From Stramenopiles sp. TOSAG23-2 (lineage: Eukaryota; Sar): a stretch of DNA of 64,000 nt. Positions 30,501 to 39,133 of this stretch are shown here, piece after piece. Every line of letters starts with the position of its first letter. Position 1 is the stretch's first letter. The DNA is taken from the NCBI GenBank assembly GCA_900128395.1, contig LT649235.1, positions 1-64,000 of the forward strand. Direction: 5' to 3'. The notes below the pieces were generated by a model, which was not told the DNA's origin, made no database searches, and saw only the letters and a list, made by a program, of their open reading frames with translations. The translations under genes were made by a program, and so were the position numbers.

Positions 30501-30939
30501 AAATGGTAGTGGTAAATTTGTTAGGTGTAATCAAGACGAATTAGGTAAAAAAGCATGTATGAATTTACTTAGCAAACATGCAAATGGTAATAAACGCAAC
30601 AATAGAAAACACGTCATAGTTGATAGATGTAATATTACAGTTGCTGATCGCAAGGCTTTGATGGAGTTAATGTTTAATCCAGCACCAAAAGATATAGCAT
30701 GTGTTTATTTTGATGTTTCAGCTGAAGAATGTTGTGAAAGGATAGCAAAACGTCAAGATCATCCAACTATTAAACCAGGCACACCGGCAAGTAAAATGAA
30801 AATCGTTGGTAGTTTTAGGAAACGACTTGAAGTGCCTGATTTAGCAGAAGGATTTTCTCATGTATATCATCTTCAAACGTTTGAAGATGCTGATAATTTG
30901 TTAATGAAATTTGGATGTAAAATAAAAAAGAGAGAATAA
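27565..30939 (+). CDS. Four-domain RNA repair protein (2H, ligase, DSP, kinase)
   Basis: Four catalytic modules lie in one 1124-residue chain. A 2H phosphoesterase has two HxT motifs (H64-T66, H148-T150), like cyclic phosphodiesterases that open 2',3'-cyclic phosphates. A helical linker (about 180-360) follows. The RNA ligase begins with FPRTRHIG and has EKIDGAN (K435), FGEW (494-497), EGIYLR (585-590) and KLVR (602-605). A DUSP23-like phosphatase has NFSYVIPNELAGAS, HCGGGKGR (C793 to R799) and RPGSVETTRQEQ. A P-loop kinase has GFPGSGKST (964-972), VDRCN (D1020) and RQDHPTI, as in polynucleotide kinases. All active-site residues appear intact. Inferred role: healing and sealing RNA ends, analogous to tRNA ligase Trl1 but in another order and with an added phosphatase. 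Confidence 0.9.
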   Translation: MENNYVINHRGTIALVGKDINRIGLARYIELITLLNTKARGKALSIDVDELNENRRKRDGDGYHMTLISKNEIAQAQEFLAIDGIKVSLLEFVSEYINESTVYAHNWFSFGVGEIYGNTAQAYFDICLYPRALALRRRLGLSTKYGFHITIGFINADVHKRYKSFQHLMNMDSLQNSSTHHTIPELLQAAKYLLQHEIDKNDKSRDGLNDEGIKGLLNAADLIYNAQNHHVEEIKSTITANDEKLIEIALMKIRLKNKVGDYDDLLFIADKILSIPKFQDIDILKVPNIYKLITIISSFKGAALVRLGNFLNAIQTLELSYKMENILLNYFEEKEDATNANAKKQCKKRVERLRALMKKCKQNLGGKLFTPKLYKFPRTRHIGDAAENVVDWGKKTTNNNGSNKQSAVTRDDLLLDQSEIATLCDGKTEIRLQEKIDGANLGISIGHNGQIYCQNRSKYISSQDSPQYGLLDQWLRVHGTILHMLLEPGRHILFGEWVVARHSIPYLKLPGYFIAFDLYDSVMEKFCSVKEFHRQLKEVSTKLSLPQSPLPVVPTIVTRTFNKPDEMLPYLETKSQFRNDNSTVEGIYLRVDKAKWLNKRCKLVRPDFIHGIKEGHWMKRKMEKNKIDFNFSIQYLTNCLEVMDENDGDDRDKDNNIGKKEVFNNNNCNNNNNKGSNDKLFNTRQRLQLKINENETIRMMRNFSYVIPNELAGASTPNCQKHIDGLEHLGITLVITLTEEEPLVEDWFKKKRKIRNVFFPVPNYNPPSIEQMEAIDSVVRKEILRGGQVLVHCGGGKGRAGSVISCLLIKYGLNGIKNQILKEARTDEIDGAFFSSEQVMKIVRDMRPGSVETTRQEQFIRDYTKYVWKLFYYSHSNAKASNNNNNNNNNNACIAPPNLKRQLSDNGSNSEESFQSASDLVDTLVSNPASIKRMEKKKKKQRNSEKKAMKHAQSKVPKFLILCGFPGSGKSTFAKEMVLNGSGKFVRCNQDELGKKACMNLLSKHANGNKRNNRKHVIVDRCNITVADRKALMELMFNPAPKDIACVYFDVSAEECCERIAKRQDHPTIKPGTPASKMKIVGSFRKRLEVPDLAEGFSHVYHLQTFEDADNLLMKFGCKIKKRE

Positions 30940-31575
30940 AGAGTGAATTTTATAAAAGGCATTATATATAATATATATAATTTATAGCACATTAATTGAC
31001 AGGGATGCTTATTTCGTATTTTTTCGTATTGTTGAAATTATATACATTGTACACCGTATACACTCCCGCGGCACTGCAAAATTCTCTTTTTACATCACTC
31101 TACGCGAGTTTTCCTGGCTTCCTGGCAACACACCTTAATTTTCGTAAATAATTTCAATATTATTGCATTCCAGGCATTCTGCTGGCATTCACAGTAGCTG
31201 CCAGGTAGCAGCTAAGTTCCCAATATTTTTTGGGAGTATTATTATTATTAATAATAATAATAATGTAAATGCACCAAATAAGTATAATAATACAACTTGT
31301 ATAAATAAAAAAAAAACAAAAACAACAACTATAATAACAACAACAAAAAAAGGCAAAATTTTTAAATTAAAATGCAAATTCAAATACTAAACGAACGAAT
31401 TTTATTTCATTTCTATAAATCATTTCACAAATTCCACTTTATACAAAATATTTAGTATCGTCTCTTTATATTTTGGAAGAACGATATAATTAAATATGCT
31501 CTGAAATTACAATATCAATTAATATTTGTACATAAAATATAAAATATAAATTTTATATCCATTCAAACAGTTCAT
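30940..31575. promoter_or_regulatory. Intergenic region before lipase maturation factor
   Basis: A 636-bp region between two plus-strand genes. It contains a GC-richer patch at 31068-31220 with several CCTGGC/GCTGGCA words and CAGGTAGCAGCTAAG, then ATT/AAT and AAC runs. A conceptual ORF here is low-complexity and rejected. Confidence 0.45.
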
Positions 31576-33891
31576 ATGTCTGCACTGTCACAAAAAACGT
31601 TATTATTTCAGTTATTATTGTCAACCCCAACTGTTGAGGCAGTGGAAAGGATATTTACATGGGGTGTCTCATTCTCCTATCTTTGCGGTTTTGCTAGTAT
31701 GTATATTCAAATTGATGGACTACAAGGTAATAAGGGTATCATACCAATGTCTAAACGTCGATTGAAGTATACTTCTAGGCTTTTTAATAATAAACAATTT
31801 AAAAAAAAACCTGATATGGTAATTGATATTTTATGTCTGTCGGGAATGATCTTATCGTTTTCAAGTGTTGTACATCGCAAATATCGTACTATGTTAGATA
31901 TGAGCTTATTATGGTATATGTATAGCATGTTGAAACCAGACGACCCACCGTTATTAGAAGATGCTGGTTTCTTAGCATGCTTAGTAACACCAATGTTTCG
32001 ATTATTACAAAGTAGCACGACATCAAGTCGTGGGAATATTAGTATGTATTTCACTGGACTTGTTGAAAACGCAACCCACGTTGGTCTTGTTACATCTAGA
32101 TGGTTATTGTTTGTATTAATGTTCGAAAGTGGGACGGGAAAATTACTTGCAGGAATAAATGAGTGGTGGAATTTGTCTGGATTAAAATCACATCTTCAAT
32201 CACAGCCATATCCAACGCCATTGAGCCGCTTTTTATCATTAAATTTACCAAATCACTATTTAAGATTTTCAACTGGAATGGCATTGACTATGGAATCGTT
32301 TGTTCCAATGTTGTTTTTGTATCCTTTGCAGCAATATGAAATATTGCGTACGGTTGCATTTTATGTACAATTGGTTTTTCAAAGCGGGATTAATGTCATG
32401 GGAAATTTCGGTTTTTTCAACATATTGACTATGTTTTTATCATGTACTATATTGACACCATCCTTGAGTGAACGCCACCAAAGTTCAAATTGGTTGGTAA
32501 CAATTGCATCCAGATTAAAAACAAGTCCATTATTAGGACCATTGATACCAATTTTAGCAATAGGCAATATATTATCAAAAGGTTTTAATATATCTATAGA
32601 ACGACTGACTCCAAGATACTTTGTGAAATATGTCTCATCAATTTATAGTTACGGTATGTTTGTAACATTTATAGAATTATTTTATGCTGTTCGTAAAACT
32701 ATAGGCATGGCAATTTGGTTTGATTACAAACAACCAAGTGTTGTTGCAGCAATTCATGCAGCTTCTAGCTCTAGTGCTCGTACAAGCGTTTTATTTCTGT
32801 ATTTAAAAATTTACATAGCTCGTATTATGAGTGTTATCACGTCCACAGCCGCTCTTAGTTTTTTTATCAGTAGCTGCGTCCAAAGCACATCATTGATTGA
32901 AAAAACAATTGAAGCAAGTCAAAAACCACGTTCTGTTACTTCTATCCGTGGCATGCCTCCACCAACCGATCGAGAAAATACGAGAATGGTATTAATAAGA
33001 CGCGAACTTGGAATGGGAAAGAGGATGTTGCAGTGGAGATGGCCCCGTCAATTAGTGTATATGGCACAATATCTACAGCAACATTGTGGATTATTGAATT
33101 CATATGCACTGTTTGTCAATTTAACAAACCTTAATCAAGAACAATGTAGACGCCATGGGTTTGAATCAGTTGGTGGTAGATTAGAATTAATATTAGAAGC
33201 ATCATATAATAGACACAATGGATACAAAGAAATACCATTTGCACATAAACCAAATGGCGTCGATTTAAATTTTTTAGTTGCCCCACATCATCCTATATTA
33301 GAATATCAGTTGTGGCAAGCGACTAACCAATTTGTTTTTAATCGTGTTCCATTTCCAAAGTGGTTTGAAACTTTAATGTCGCGTATTTTAAATGGCGAGG
33401 ATGATATTACGACTTTACTTGATCGAGAAAAATTTTACCAGCATTTTGAAAAAGGCAAACCGCCGAAGTATATACGTGCTGCTATATATTTATATAGATT
33501 TACAGATGAAACACGAAGTCAGGGACGAGAGGTAAATGGCGAGGATAGCGATGATGATAATGATGAGAGAGTTGTATGGGAGCGAGATCGTGTACGCACG
33601 TTAGAAATATTATCACGTGATCAAATAAATACAAATCCTAATATTGCGAATGATTTTGAAAGCAAATATGGCGTCATAAGCAATGTTCTCTTGGCATTTC
33701 GAAAATTTGTTTCTCGAAATTGGATGTTTAGGCGTGGAAGATTTGTTTGGGGAGCCATATTATTTATCTTTCTCTCACGATATGTATTGTTTCCAATGAA
33801 ACTCGGTCGACTAGACATGATCAGTCGCTTTGGGATGAAGTTTCGATATGTGGGTGTGTTAGGGTTGTATTTATTTTTGAAATACGAGTAG
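31576..33891 (+). CDS. Lipase maturation factor family (LMF1/LMF2-like)
   Basis: The 771-residue multi-pass membrane protein has several LMF family features. These are an early QIDGLQGNKGIIP segment, ESGTGKLLAGINEWWNLSGLKSH, FVFNRVPFPKWFETL, and the C-terminal ectodomain with GGRLELILEASY, VAPHHPILEYQLW and KPPKYIRAAIYLYRFTD. LMF proteins sit in the endoplasmic reticulum and help dimeric lipases fold. Hydrophobic segments dominate the first 460 residues, and a last membrane helix lies near residue 735. An acidic loop near 660 is lineage-specific. The start at 31576 is preceded by AT-rich non-coding DNA. It follows the RNA repair gene in tandem, one of few breaks in the strand alternation. Confidence 0.88.
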   Translation: MSALSQKTLLFQLLLSTPTVEAVERIFTWGVSFSYLCGFASMYIQIDGLQGNKGIIPMSKRRLKYTSRLFNNKQFKKKPDMVIDILCLSGMILSFSSVVHRKYRTMLDMSLLWYMYSMLKPDDPPLLEDAGFLACLVTPMFRLLQSSTTSSRGNISMYFTGLVENATHVGLVTSRWLLFVLMFESGTGKLLAGINEWWNLSGLKSHLQSQPYPTPLSRFLSLNLPNHYLRFSTGMALTMESFVPMLFLYPLQQYEILRTVAFYVQLVFQSGINVMGNFGFFNILTMFLSCTILTPSLSERHQSSNWLVTIASRLKTSPLLGPLIPILAIGNILSKGFNISIERLTPRYFVKYVSSIYSYGMFVTFIELFYAVRKTIGMAIWFDYKQPSVVAAIHAASSSSARTSVLFLYLKIYIARIMSVITSTAALSFFISSCVQSTSLIEKTIEASQKPRSVTSIRGMPPPTDRENTRMVLIRRELGMGKRMLQWRWPRQLVYMAQYLQQHCGLLNSYALFVNLTNLNQEQCRRHGFESVGGRLELILEASYNRHNGYKEIPFAHKPNGVDLNFLVAPHHPILEYQLWQATNQFVFNRVPFPKWFETLMSRILNGEDDITTLLDREKFYQHFEKGKPPKYIRAAIYLYRFTDETRSQGREVNGEDSDDDNDERVVWERDRVRTLEILSRDQINTNPNIANDFESKYGVISNVLLAFRKFVSRNWMFRRGRFVWGAILFIFLSRYVLFPMKLGRLDMISRFGMKFRYVGVLGLYLFLKYE

Positions 33892-34444
33892 TAGATATTC
33901 ATATACATGTACAACGAACGTACATAAAAAATATATGTACACGTATAAAATAATGTACTGTACGTACATATATAAAAATTTTCTCTTACACATAATTTAT
34001 ACGAGAAGTATATAATACGAAGTGCGTATATATAAAAAATAATATATAATACGTTCGTATATGTCATATATAATATTTTATTGAGAATTTAAACGCATTT
34101 AAATATGATATCACATCATAATATTTATTTTTTAATTTACTCATGATAATTCCTATGATATGATACTCTTTCAAAAGAATACAATAACTGAGGCAATAAT
34201 ATCTATCTCACAAATAATATATATACTTGGTACGAATATATACGAAGTTTGTAAATATATTATATATATCATATCATATATACGAAGTATAGAACTTTTT
34301 CGTATTATTGTATGATCCGTACGTACATGTACACACGCGTATTTTAATTTATTATTTCTACTCGTGAATAATTCCTACCCTCAAAAGAATAACTTAAACA
34401 AGCCAATATTAATATCTATCTCACAATATGTGTCAAAAAATAAA
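33892..34444. other. Convergent spacer with diverged duplication
   Basis: Tail-to-tail spacer with many TACGAA/TTCGTA words and an internal duplication (34138-34216 and 34358-34431). No gene is seen. Confidence 0.6.
34138..34431. repeat. Diverged direct duplication; dispersed 20-mer
   Basis: The blocks at about 34138-34216 and 34358-34431 share GATAATTCCTA/GAATAATTCCTA, then TCAAAAGAATA, then ATATCTATCTCACAA. AATATTAATATCTATCTCAC (34405-34424) occurs in exact reverse complement at 48343-48362. Confidence 0.6.
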
Positions 34445-35596
34445 TTATAGACGAAGATTACTAAATTTTTGCGTTGTCAACCTTTGACTAGCCCTTGCTT
34501 CCGAAAGTAATGCTTTCAACTCATCTCTCCATTGTACTGCTTGTGGTACATATAACTCATTTTTACTTTCAGCCGCTAAATTAAACCAATAAATGGCATT
34601 ATCATAATCTCTTGCAATACCTTGACCATTGGCATGCATTTTAGCAACTTGTAACTGTGATGGGACATGCCCTGCTTCTGCTGCTTTTGTAAACATTTCT
34701 AATGCTTTTAAAAAATTTTGATCCACACCACGACCATATGCAACCATTAAACCCATAAAATATTGTGCCTCTGGATCCTTTAAAGATGCTGCTTCTTGGT
34801 AACATTTAAAAGCAACTGTAAAATTTTGTTTCGTACCTAAACCATATTCAAAATTTATTCCTAGATGATATAATCCTTTTGGATTTCTTAATTTTGCTGA
34901 TTTTTTAAATAATAAAAATGACAATGTATGGTTTGCCTCAACACCATTGCCATCTCGATACATAACCCCTTTTAACCACATTGCATCGGCATTACCAAGC
35001 TCAATACCTTGATTTAACCAGGCAAGTGCAGCCTTTGTATCCTTTCGAACGCCAAGCCCCTTTGCAAATATCATCCCTAAATTTGATTTTGCTTCCGCAT
35101 GACCTAATTTTGCTGCTTCCGTAAAATATTCCACTGCTTTACTTCGACTTCGTGTGACACCATTTCCATAATAATAAAATAAACCAAGAAAATATAATGA
35201 ATCCTTATTACCATTTTCTGCAGTATTACGCAGTCTAGCCAATTTTGCATCATCTATATTTGGTTTCTTGCCCCCTCTATTTCCAAAACCATGTTTAGCA
35301 CCAATTGTATAAGGATCATAAGTAGGCTCATTACCACCACCTAAGCCGTGACCTGGCAGTTGATTCACTGACACTGTACCACCATCGTCCCCAACTTCAA
35401 AAGATGCGCCATTATTATCCTCCTCTTCACCAGCAGCATCAGCTAAAGGTAATGCCAGAATCGTTATTCTTAATGCCAATATCACAATCAAATATACATT
35501 TATATTTTTACAATATCTATTTCTTTCCTTCTTGTTTCTTTTCCAGTAGTTTCTTCTTTCACACGTGCTAATCTGCATCTTGCTGTTGATAACCAT
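34445..35596 (-). CDS. Sel1-repeat protein, secreted or ER-membrane
   Basis: The 383-residue protein has a basic N-terminus, a hydrophobic segment (about 34-53, VYLIVILALRITILALPLAD) that can act as signal peptide or anchor, an acidic/Gly-rich stretch, then about six Sel1-like repeats from residue 125 on (GLFYYYGNGVTRSRSKAVEYF, GMIFAKGLGVRKDTKAALAW, GVMYRDGNGVEAN and so on). Sel1 repeats are 36-40-residue helical pairs that act as protein scaffolds; SEL1L/Hrd3 of ER-associated degradation is a known membrane example, but this protein is shorter. M7 is an alternative start. A proline-rich ORF in another frame overlaps its 5' end. Same strand as the FAM194-like gene upstream. Confidence 0.8.
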   Translation of the reverse strand: MVINSKMQISTCERRNYWKRNKKERNRYCKNINVYLIVILALRITILALPLADAAGEEEDNNGASFEVGDDGGTVSVNQLPGHGLGGGNEPTYDPYTIGAKHGFGNRGGKKPNIDDAKLARLRNTAENGNKDSLYFLGLFYYYGNGVTRSRSKAVEYFTEAAKLGHAEAKSNLGMIFAKGLGVRKDTKAALAWLNQGIELGNADAMWLKGVMYRDGNGVEANHTLSFLLFKKSAKLRNPKGLYHLGINFEYGLGTKQNFTVAFKCYQEAASLKDPEAQYFMGLMVAYGRGVDQNFLKALEMFTKAAEAGHVPSQLQVAKMHANGQGIARDYDNAIYWFNLAAESKNELYVPQAVQWRDELKALLSEARASQRLTTQKFSNLRL

Positions 35597-35853
35597 GCTT
35601 TTAATAATGACGTTACAATAGGTGATTGTTTCTCCAACGGTGGTAGTGGTGGTAAAGTATTTTTATTGGTACTTGGAGCTGGTGGAGGTGGCGGAGAAGA
35701 AGACTTTATTGACTTTTTTGCAGATGTCGGTTTTATAGACGAATCGCCAGTATTATTATTATTATTACCAGTATTTACGGTTATATTATTACTATTATTG
35801 TTTCTAAGGTGTTTATACAATTTCAAAGACACAAAACACTCTTCAAATTGCAT
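35500..35853 (-). CDS. Doubtful proline/asparagine-rich small ORF
   Basis: A 117-residue ORF overlaps the first 97 bases of the Sel1 gene in another frame. Its Asn-rich, Lys/Ser and PPPPPAP tracts resemble low-complexity parts of true proteins here, but it has no domain. It could be a small protein, an upstream ORF or a 5' exon. The best GT-AG pair I tried (GTAAAAATAT donor, CCTTTAG acceptor) does not restore the Sel1 frame. Low confidence. Confidence 0.2.
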   Translation of the reverse strand: MQFEECFVSLKLYKHLRNNNSNNITVNTGNNNNNTGDSSIKPTSAKKSIKSSSPPPPPAPSTNKNTLPPLPPLEKQSPIVTSLLKAWLSTARCRLARVKEETTGKETRRKEIDIVKI

Positions 35854-36397
35854 AATCTATGTGCTTAATAATATTGGAATATGAAGGAATATATGATGTA
35901 TGAACAATATATATTGTCCCTATTATGACGATTTGAAATAACGGGTGTATATATATATATATATATATATATTAATATGAATTTTTTACTGTAACAATAT
36001 TGTCATATAGTAATATATGAGAATATAGGTGTGTGCATTATGTATAATTGTGTAACTGTAATTATCAGTAGTATATATTTGGTCCATCCATTATTGAAAT
36101 TTATTATTATTTATTTGAAAAGTGTATTATATCAGGTTAAGGTATTTCAAGCAAATGCATTCTGACATTCTGACATTCTGACGCTATCACATTCTAATTC
36201 TTATGCTATTTCCATATTAAAATATGAAAAAAGAATATAATACCAGAGGGATCCTCTACATGTATTACTGATGCGACTATATTTTATCTACTGTATTATT
36301 TCAATTATGTGGGCTAATGCATTTTTACGTACAACATTTATTACCTGTATAAAAAATGGAAATATATAAAATACTCTTTTTATATATACAAATTTTT
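35854..36397. promoter_or_regulatory. Intergenic region between two minus-strand genes
   Basis: Region 5' of the Sel1 gene and 3' of the FAM194-like gene. It contains an AT run near 35950-35974 and three tandem CATTCTGA units at 36158-36181. Nothing gene-like. Confidence 0.4.
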
Positions 36398-38629
36398 TTA
36401 ATCATCACTTTTCATTGGCTCACCAAGCACCTGTCCCCTAAAATTAGTTGTTGATGTAGTTAAATTGATACCATAATTGAAATTTTTCTTTTGAAATTGT
36501 CCACGACGGCCTTTTGCCAATGCAGCAGCAAATTCTTGCAATAAGTCTGTTTTCGTATGTCCCATGTGGCGACCATCCACTTCTTCTCTTGGTACATTGC
36601 CATCTCCTTTGGATCTAGACGCAACTACAGCATCCATTGCTGCTTGCTTCAATGCTTGTACTTGTGAACTCATGGCATCAAGGGTACCACGTCGAATGTC
36701 TTTTACTACTGCTACGCTACATGTACCATTGCATAAATGCTCATTACCGGCGCCTAATATTATACCAGTACGTGGACATGCTATTGGTGGAATATAACCT
36801 TGTTTTTCTGGTTCTTCATTTAAGTCTAATGGTAATTTTGCTAATGGTACTGTACCCATTTTTACCATGCTACAAAAAAGTGTACTTGCCTTACTTGGAC
36901 CACTACCACCAGTACGTGAAACAAATTTTTTCAATGTTTTGACATCTTCCACCCCGATCATTTCGTTATTCACCATTACTAATGAATATGCGTATTCATC
37001 TTGCCTATCAGCACCTAAATGTTTGCCTGAATCTGCTAATCGTTTTGCATGTGCTACGCCTGCAGCGGATGTTATGCATAAATCCCATTGATATCTCAAT
37101 TTTTTTAATATTTTTTCCGTTTTAATTTGATCAGCGAAATTTGGCTCGTACAATAATGTGCGAGGATTATCATCCGATTTCGTTAATTTAATAGCCTTTT
37201 GACCCATTGCTTTACATGATACTAATTTTCCATTATAAAATGCTAAATAACATGGTAATGATTTAACATTATAACGTTTCACTAATAATCTCGATTGTGT
37301 CATATCAAATTTCCCTATCCGATATAATATTTTACTTAAATCTTTTTCAATACGTACACGTTTGCCTTTTCTAGTCCCTGCGGTGCATATGGCACCTAGC
37401 ACATATTCCATCAATTGTTCTGCCCATACATGTTCTTGTGTATCTGCCCTGGAACATAATATTACACATAATTGATCAGCACCTGCAATTTCACTAATAT
37501 AGGAGGTAAATGTTTTCGGTGTGACAACTTCCAATGGTATTGAAATATCTAAATCAACTTCTACTGGCATATCACGTGAATATCTCCCACTCGCAGCTCG
37601 TAATACAAATGGTCTTGGTAATTTTGGATTTTCCTTTACTAAACGTGCTTTTGTTTCTAATTCTCCTTCATCAACAATTGCTTTTCCAGTACCTGCTTTA
37701 CCGGCTCTTTTTGTACTTGCTAAGCAAAAAATTCCAGCAGCTGCATTTGTTGGCTTAGGTCCGATTTCCGTCCCAGTTTCAACTAATTTTGGAACTTCAT
37801 TGACTGTCAATTGAATGGCATCGGTTCTCCATCTACCATCCATATAGGGATTGACGTATTTATGATTTATAATTCGATCCATGTATTCATTTGTTATATC
37901 TTCCTGCGCTTTCATTGCTTGAGCAATTTCTGGATTAGTGATATCTTTGCTGCCAACATTGGTTTTATTTAATTGATTTAAACGCTCTTCCTCATCAAAT
38001 CGTTCAATTAAACTTGGTGTTTTGACTACTAAATCAATTTTTCCTTTCACAATTTTACTACGTTGTCCATTTTCTATATATGTCTTCGTTCTCCTAAACT
38101 TTTCACCACAATCAAATGCATATTGTAAGCCTTCTGATGGCGCACGGAAATATACAAAGACTCGTTTCCTATCAACAAATTTAAATTTCAATTGTTCATT
38201 CATATTGAATTCAATAGGTTTATCTGGTGGTGTACCTGCGTCCTGTGCATTTGGGTTCCATTTCCATTCCTTCGTAATATTACCATCAACGTCTGTAAAG
38301 ATTGCACTAGTTTTTGTCATGACTAATTTTCTACCTTTGAATTGATTTCCTTTCTCATATTTTTCCTCGTCTCCAGTAAAATCGAGTGCAAACCCATTAA
38401 CATGTTCATCAATGGTCCCTATTAATGTTTTTTTAGGATCATCTGCATAAAAAAAACTTTTCACTTGATACCCATTTATTAATGAACTGACACATACAGC
38501 AACGTTTCCACTTTCATAATATGCAAATCCTGAATTATCTTTATTTATAAATAATGCTTTTTGTCCAGATGAATATGACACATCTATACATCCAAATTCT
38601 TTTGTTTTATCTTTTGTTGGATTTGACAT
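36398..38629 (-). CDS. FAM194-domain protein with thioredoxin-like region
   Basis: The ATG at 38629 (MSNPTKDK) is preferred; an in-frame ATG at 38671 would add 14 Tyr/Asn/Lys-rich residues that look like leader. The N-terminal part (about 20-120: SGQKALFINKDNSGFAYYES, GNVAVCVSSL, ALDFTGDEEKY, then DGNITKEWKW) fits the FAM194 family (ERICH6/C3orf20-like), found mainly in ciliated or flagellated organisms. In the middle, AGADQLCVILCSRADTQEHV followed by KRYNVKSLPCYLAFYNGKLV resembles a thioredoxin fold without a CxxC site. The C-terminal third (cysteines in IACPRTG and HLCNGTC) is unassigned. A flagellar role is inferred from family distribution. Head-to-head with the PA-domain gene. Confidence 0.6.
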   Translation of the reverse strand: MSNPTKDKTKEFGCIDVSYSSGQKALFINKDNSGFAYYESGNVAVCVSSLINGYQVKSFFYADDPKKTLIGTIDEHVNGFALDFTGDEEKYEKGNQFKGRKLVMTKTSAIFTDVDGNITKEWKWNPNAQDAGTPPDKPIEFNMNEQLKFKFVDRKRVFVYFRAPSEGLQYAFDCGEKFRRTKTYIENGQRSKIVKGKIDLVVKTPSLIERFDEEERLNQLNKTNVGSKDITNPEIAQAMKAQEDITNEYMDRIINHKYVNPYMDGRWRTDAIQLTVNEVPKLVETGTEIGPKPTNAAAGIFCLASTKRAGKAGTGKAIVDEGELETKARLVKENPKLPRPFVLRAASGRYSRDMPVEVDLDISIPLEVVTPKTFTSYISEIAGADQLCVILCSRADTQEHVWAEQLMEYVLGAICTAGTRKGKRVRIEKDLSKILYRIGKFDMTQSRLLVKRYNVKSLPCYLAFYNGKLVSCKAMGQKAIKLTKSDDNPRTLLYEPNFADQIKTEKILKKLRYQWDLCITSAAGVAHAKRLADSGKHLGADRQDEYAYSLVMVNNEMIGVEDVKTLKKFVSRTGGSGPSKASTLFCSMVKMGTVPLAKLPLDLNEEPEKQGYIPPIACPRTGIILGAGNEHLCNGTCSVAVVKDIRRGTLDAMSSQVQALKQAAMDAVVASRSKGDGNVPREEVDGRHMGHTKTDLLQEFAAALAKGRRGQFQKKNFNYGINLTTSTTNFRGQVLGEPMKSDD

Positions 38630-38671
38630 ATTATATTTATATGAATTTTTGTAGAACGGAACGTTGTACAA

Positions 38672-39133
38672 TATAATATATGTTATAATTTAAATGCAAG
38701 AATATGTTTGTATCGTGTGTGTTATTTATTATTTTTCCAAAAAACCTTCTAACGTAAACATACATAACTATGTGTGTAACGTTTATGTTGTTGGTATACG
38801 ACATTCTCCAATATTATTTACCTGCTAAAAAGATTACTAGGTACGTACTACTATGTATTCTCTGGGCGCACTCGTAGTCCTCGTAGACTACTGTACCGCT
38901 GTACTACCTGGTAGCAGCTGCAGCAGCATTACACAGTATTATATAACGAGGATGATGATTGGTTCCTCTCTCTGCTGTGGTTCGTGCGTTCTTCATCATT
39001 TTTTTAATCAAAGTCGACAATACATATATAATTGAAATAATTGTGTTTGAATTTTGATTAAAATATATATCGTCTTGTCTAATATATGGTAGATTAAGAG
39101 AGTTATTGATTATTATTTACAAATTTATACAAT
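38672..39133. promoter_or_regulatory. Divergent intergenic region, FAM194-like / PA protein
   Basis: The 462-bp region includes a GC-richer patch at about 38850-38985 with CCTGGTAGCAGCTGCAGCAG. No other gene is seen. Confidence 0.45.

Noticed and set aside
31163-31390. Small Asn/Thr/Lys ORF before the lipase maturation factor gene
   Set aside because: It translates ATT/AAC microsatellite sequence and has no coding-like composition or context.
35500-35853. Proline-rich ORF as a 5' exon of the Sel1 gene
   Set aside because: The plausible GT-AG pairs I tried leave the frames out of phase, and the Sel1 ORF already begins with a signal-like segment. Kept only as a doubtful ORF.
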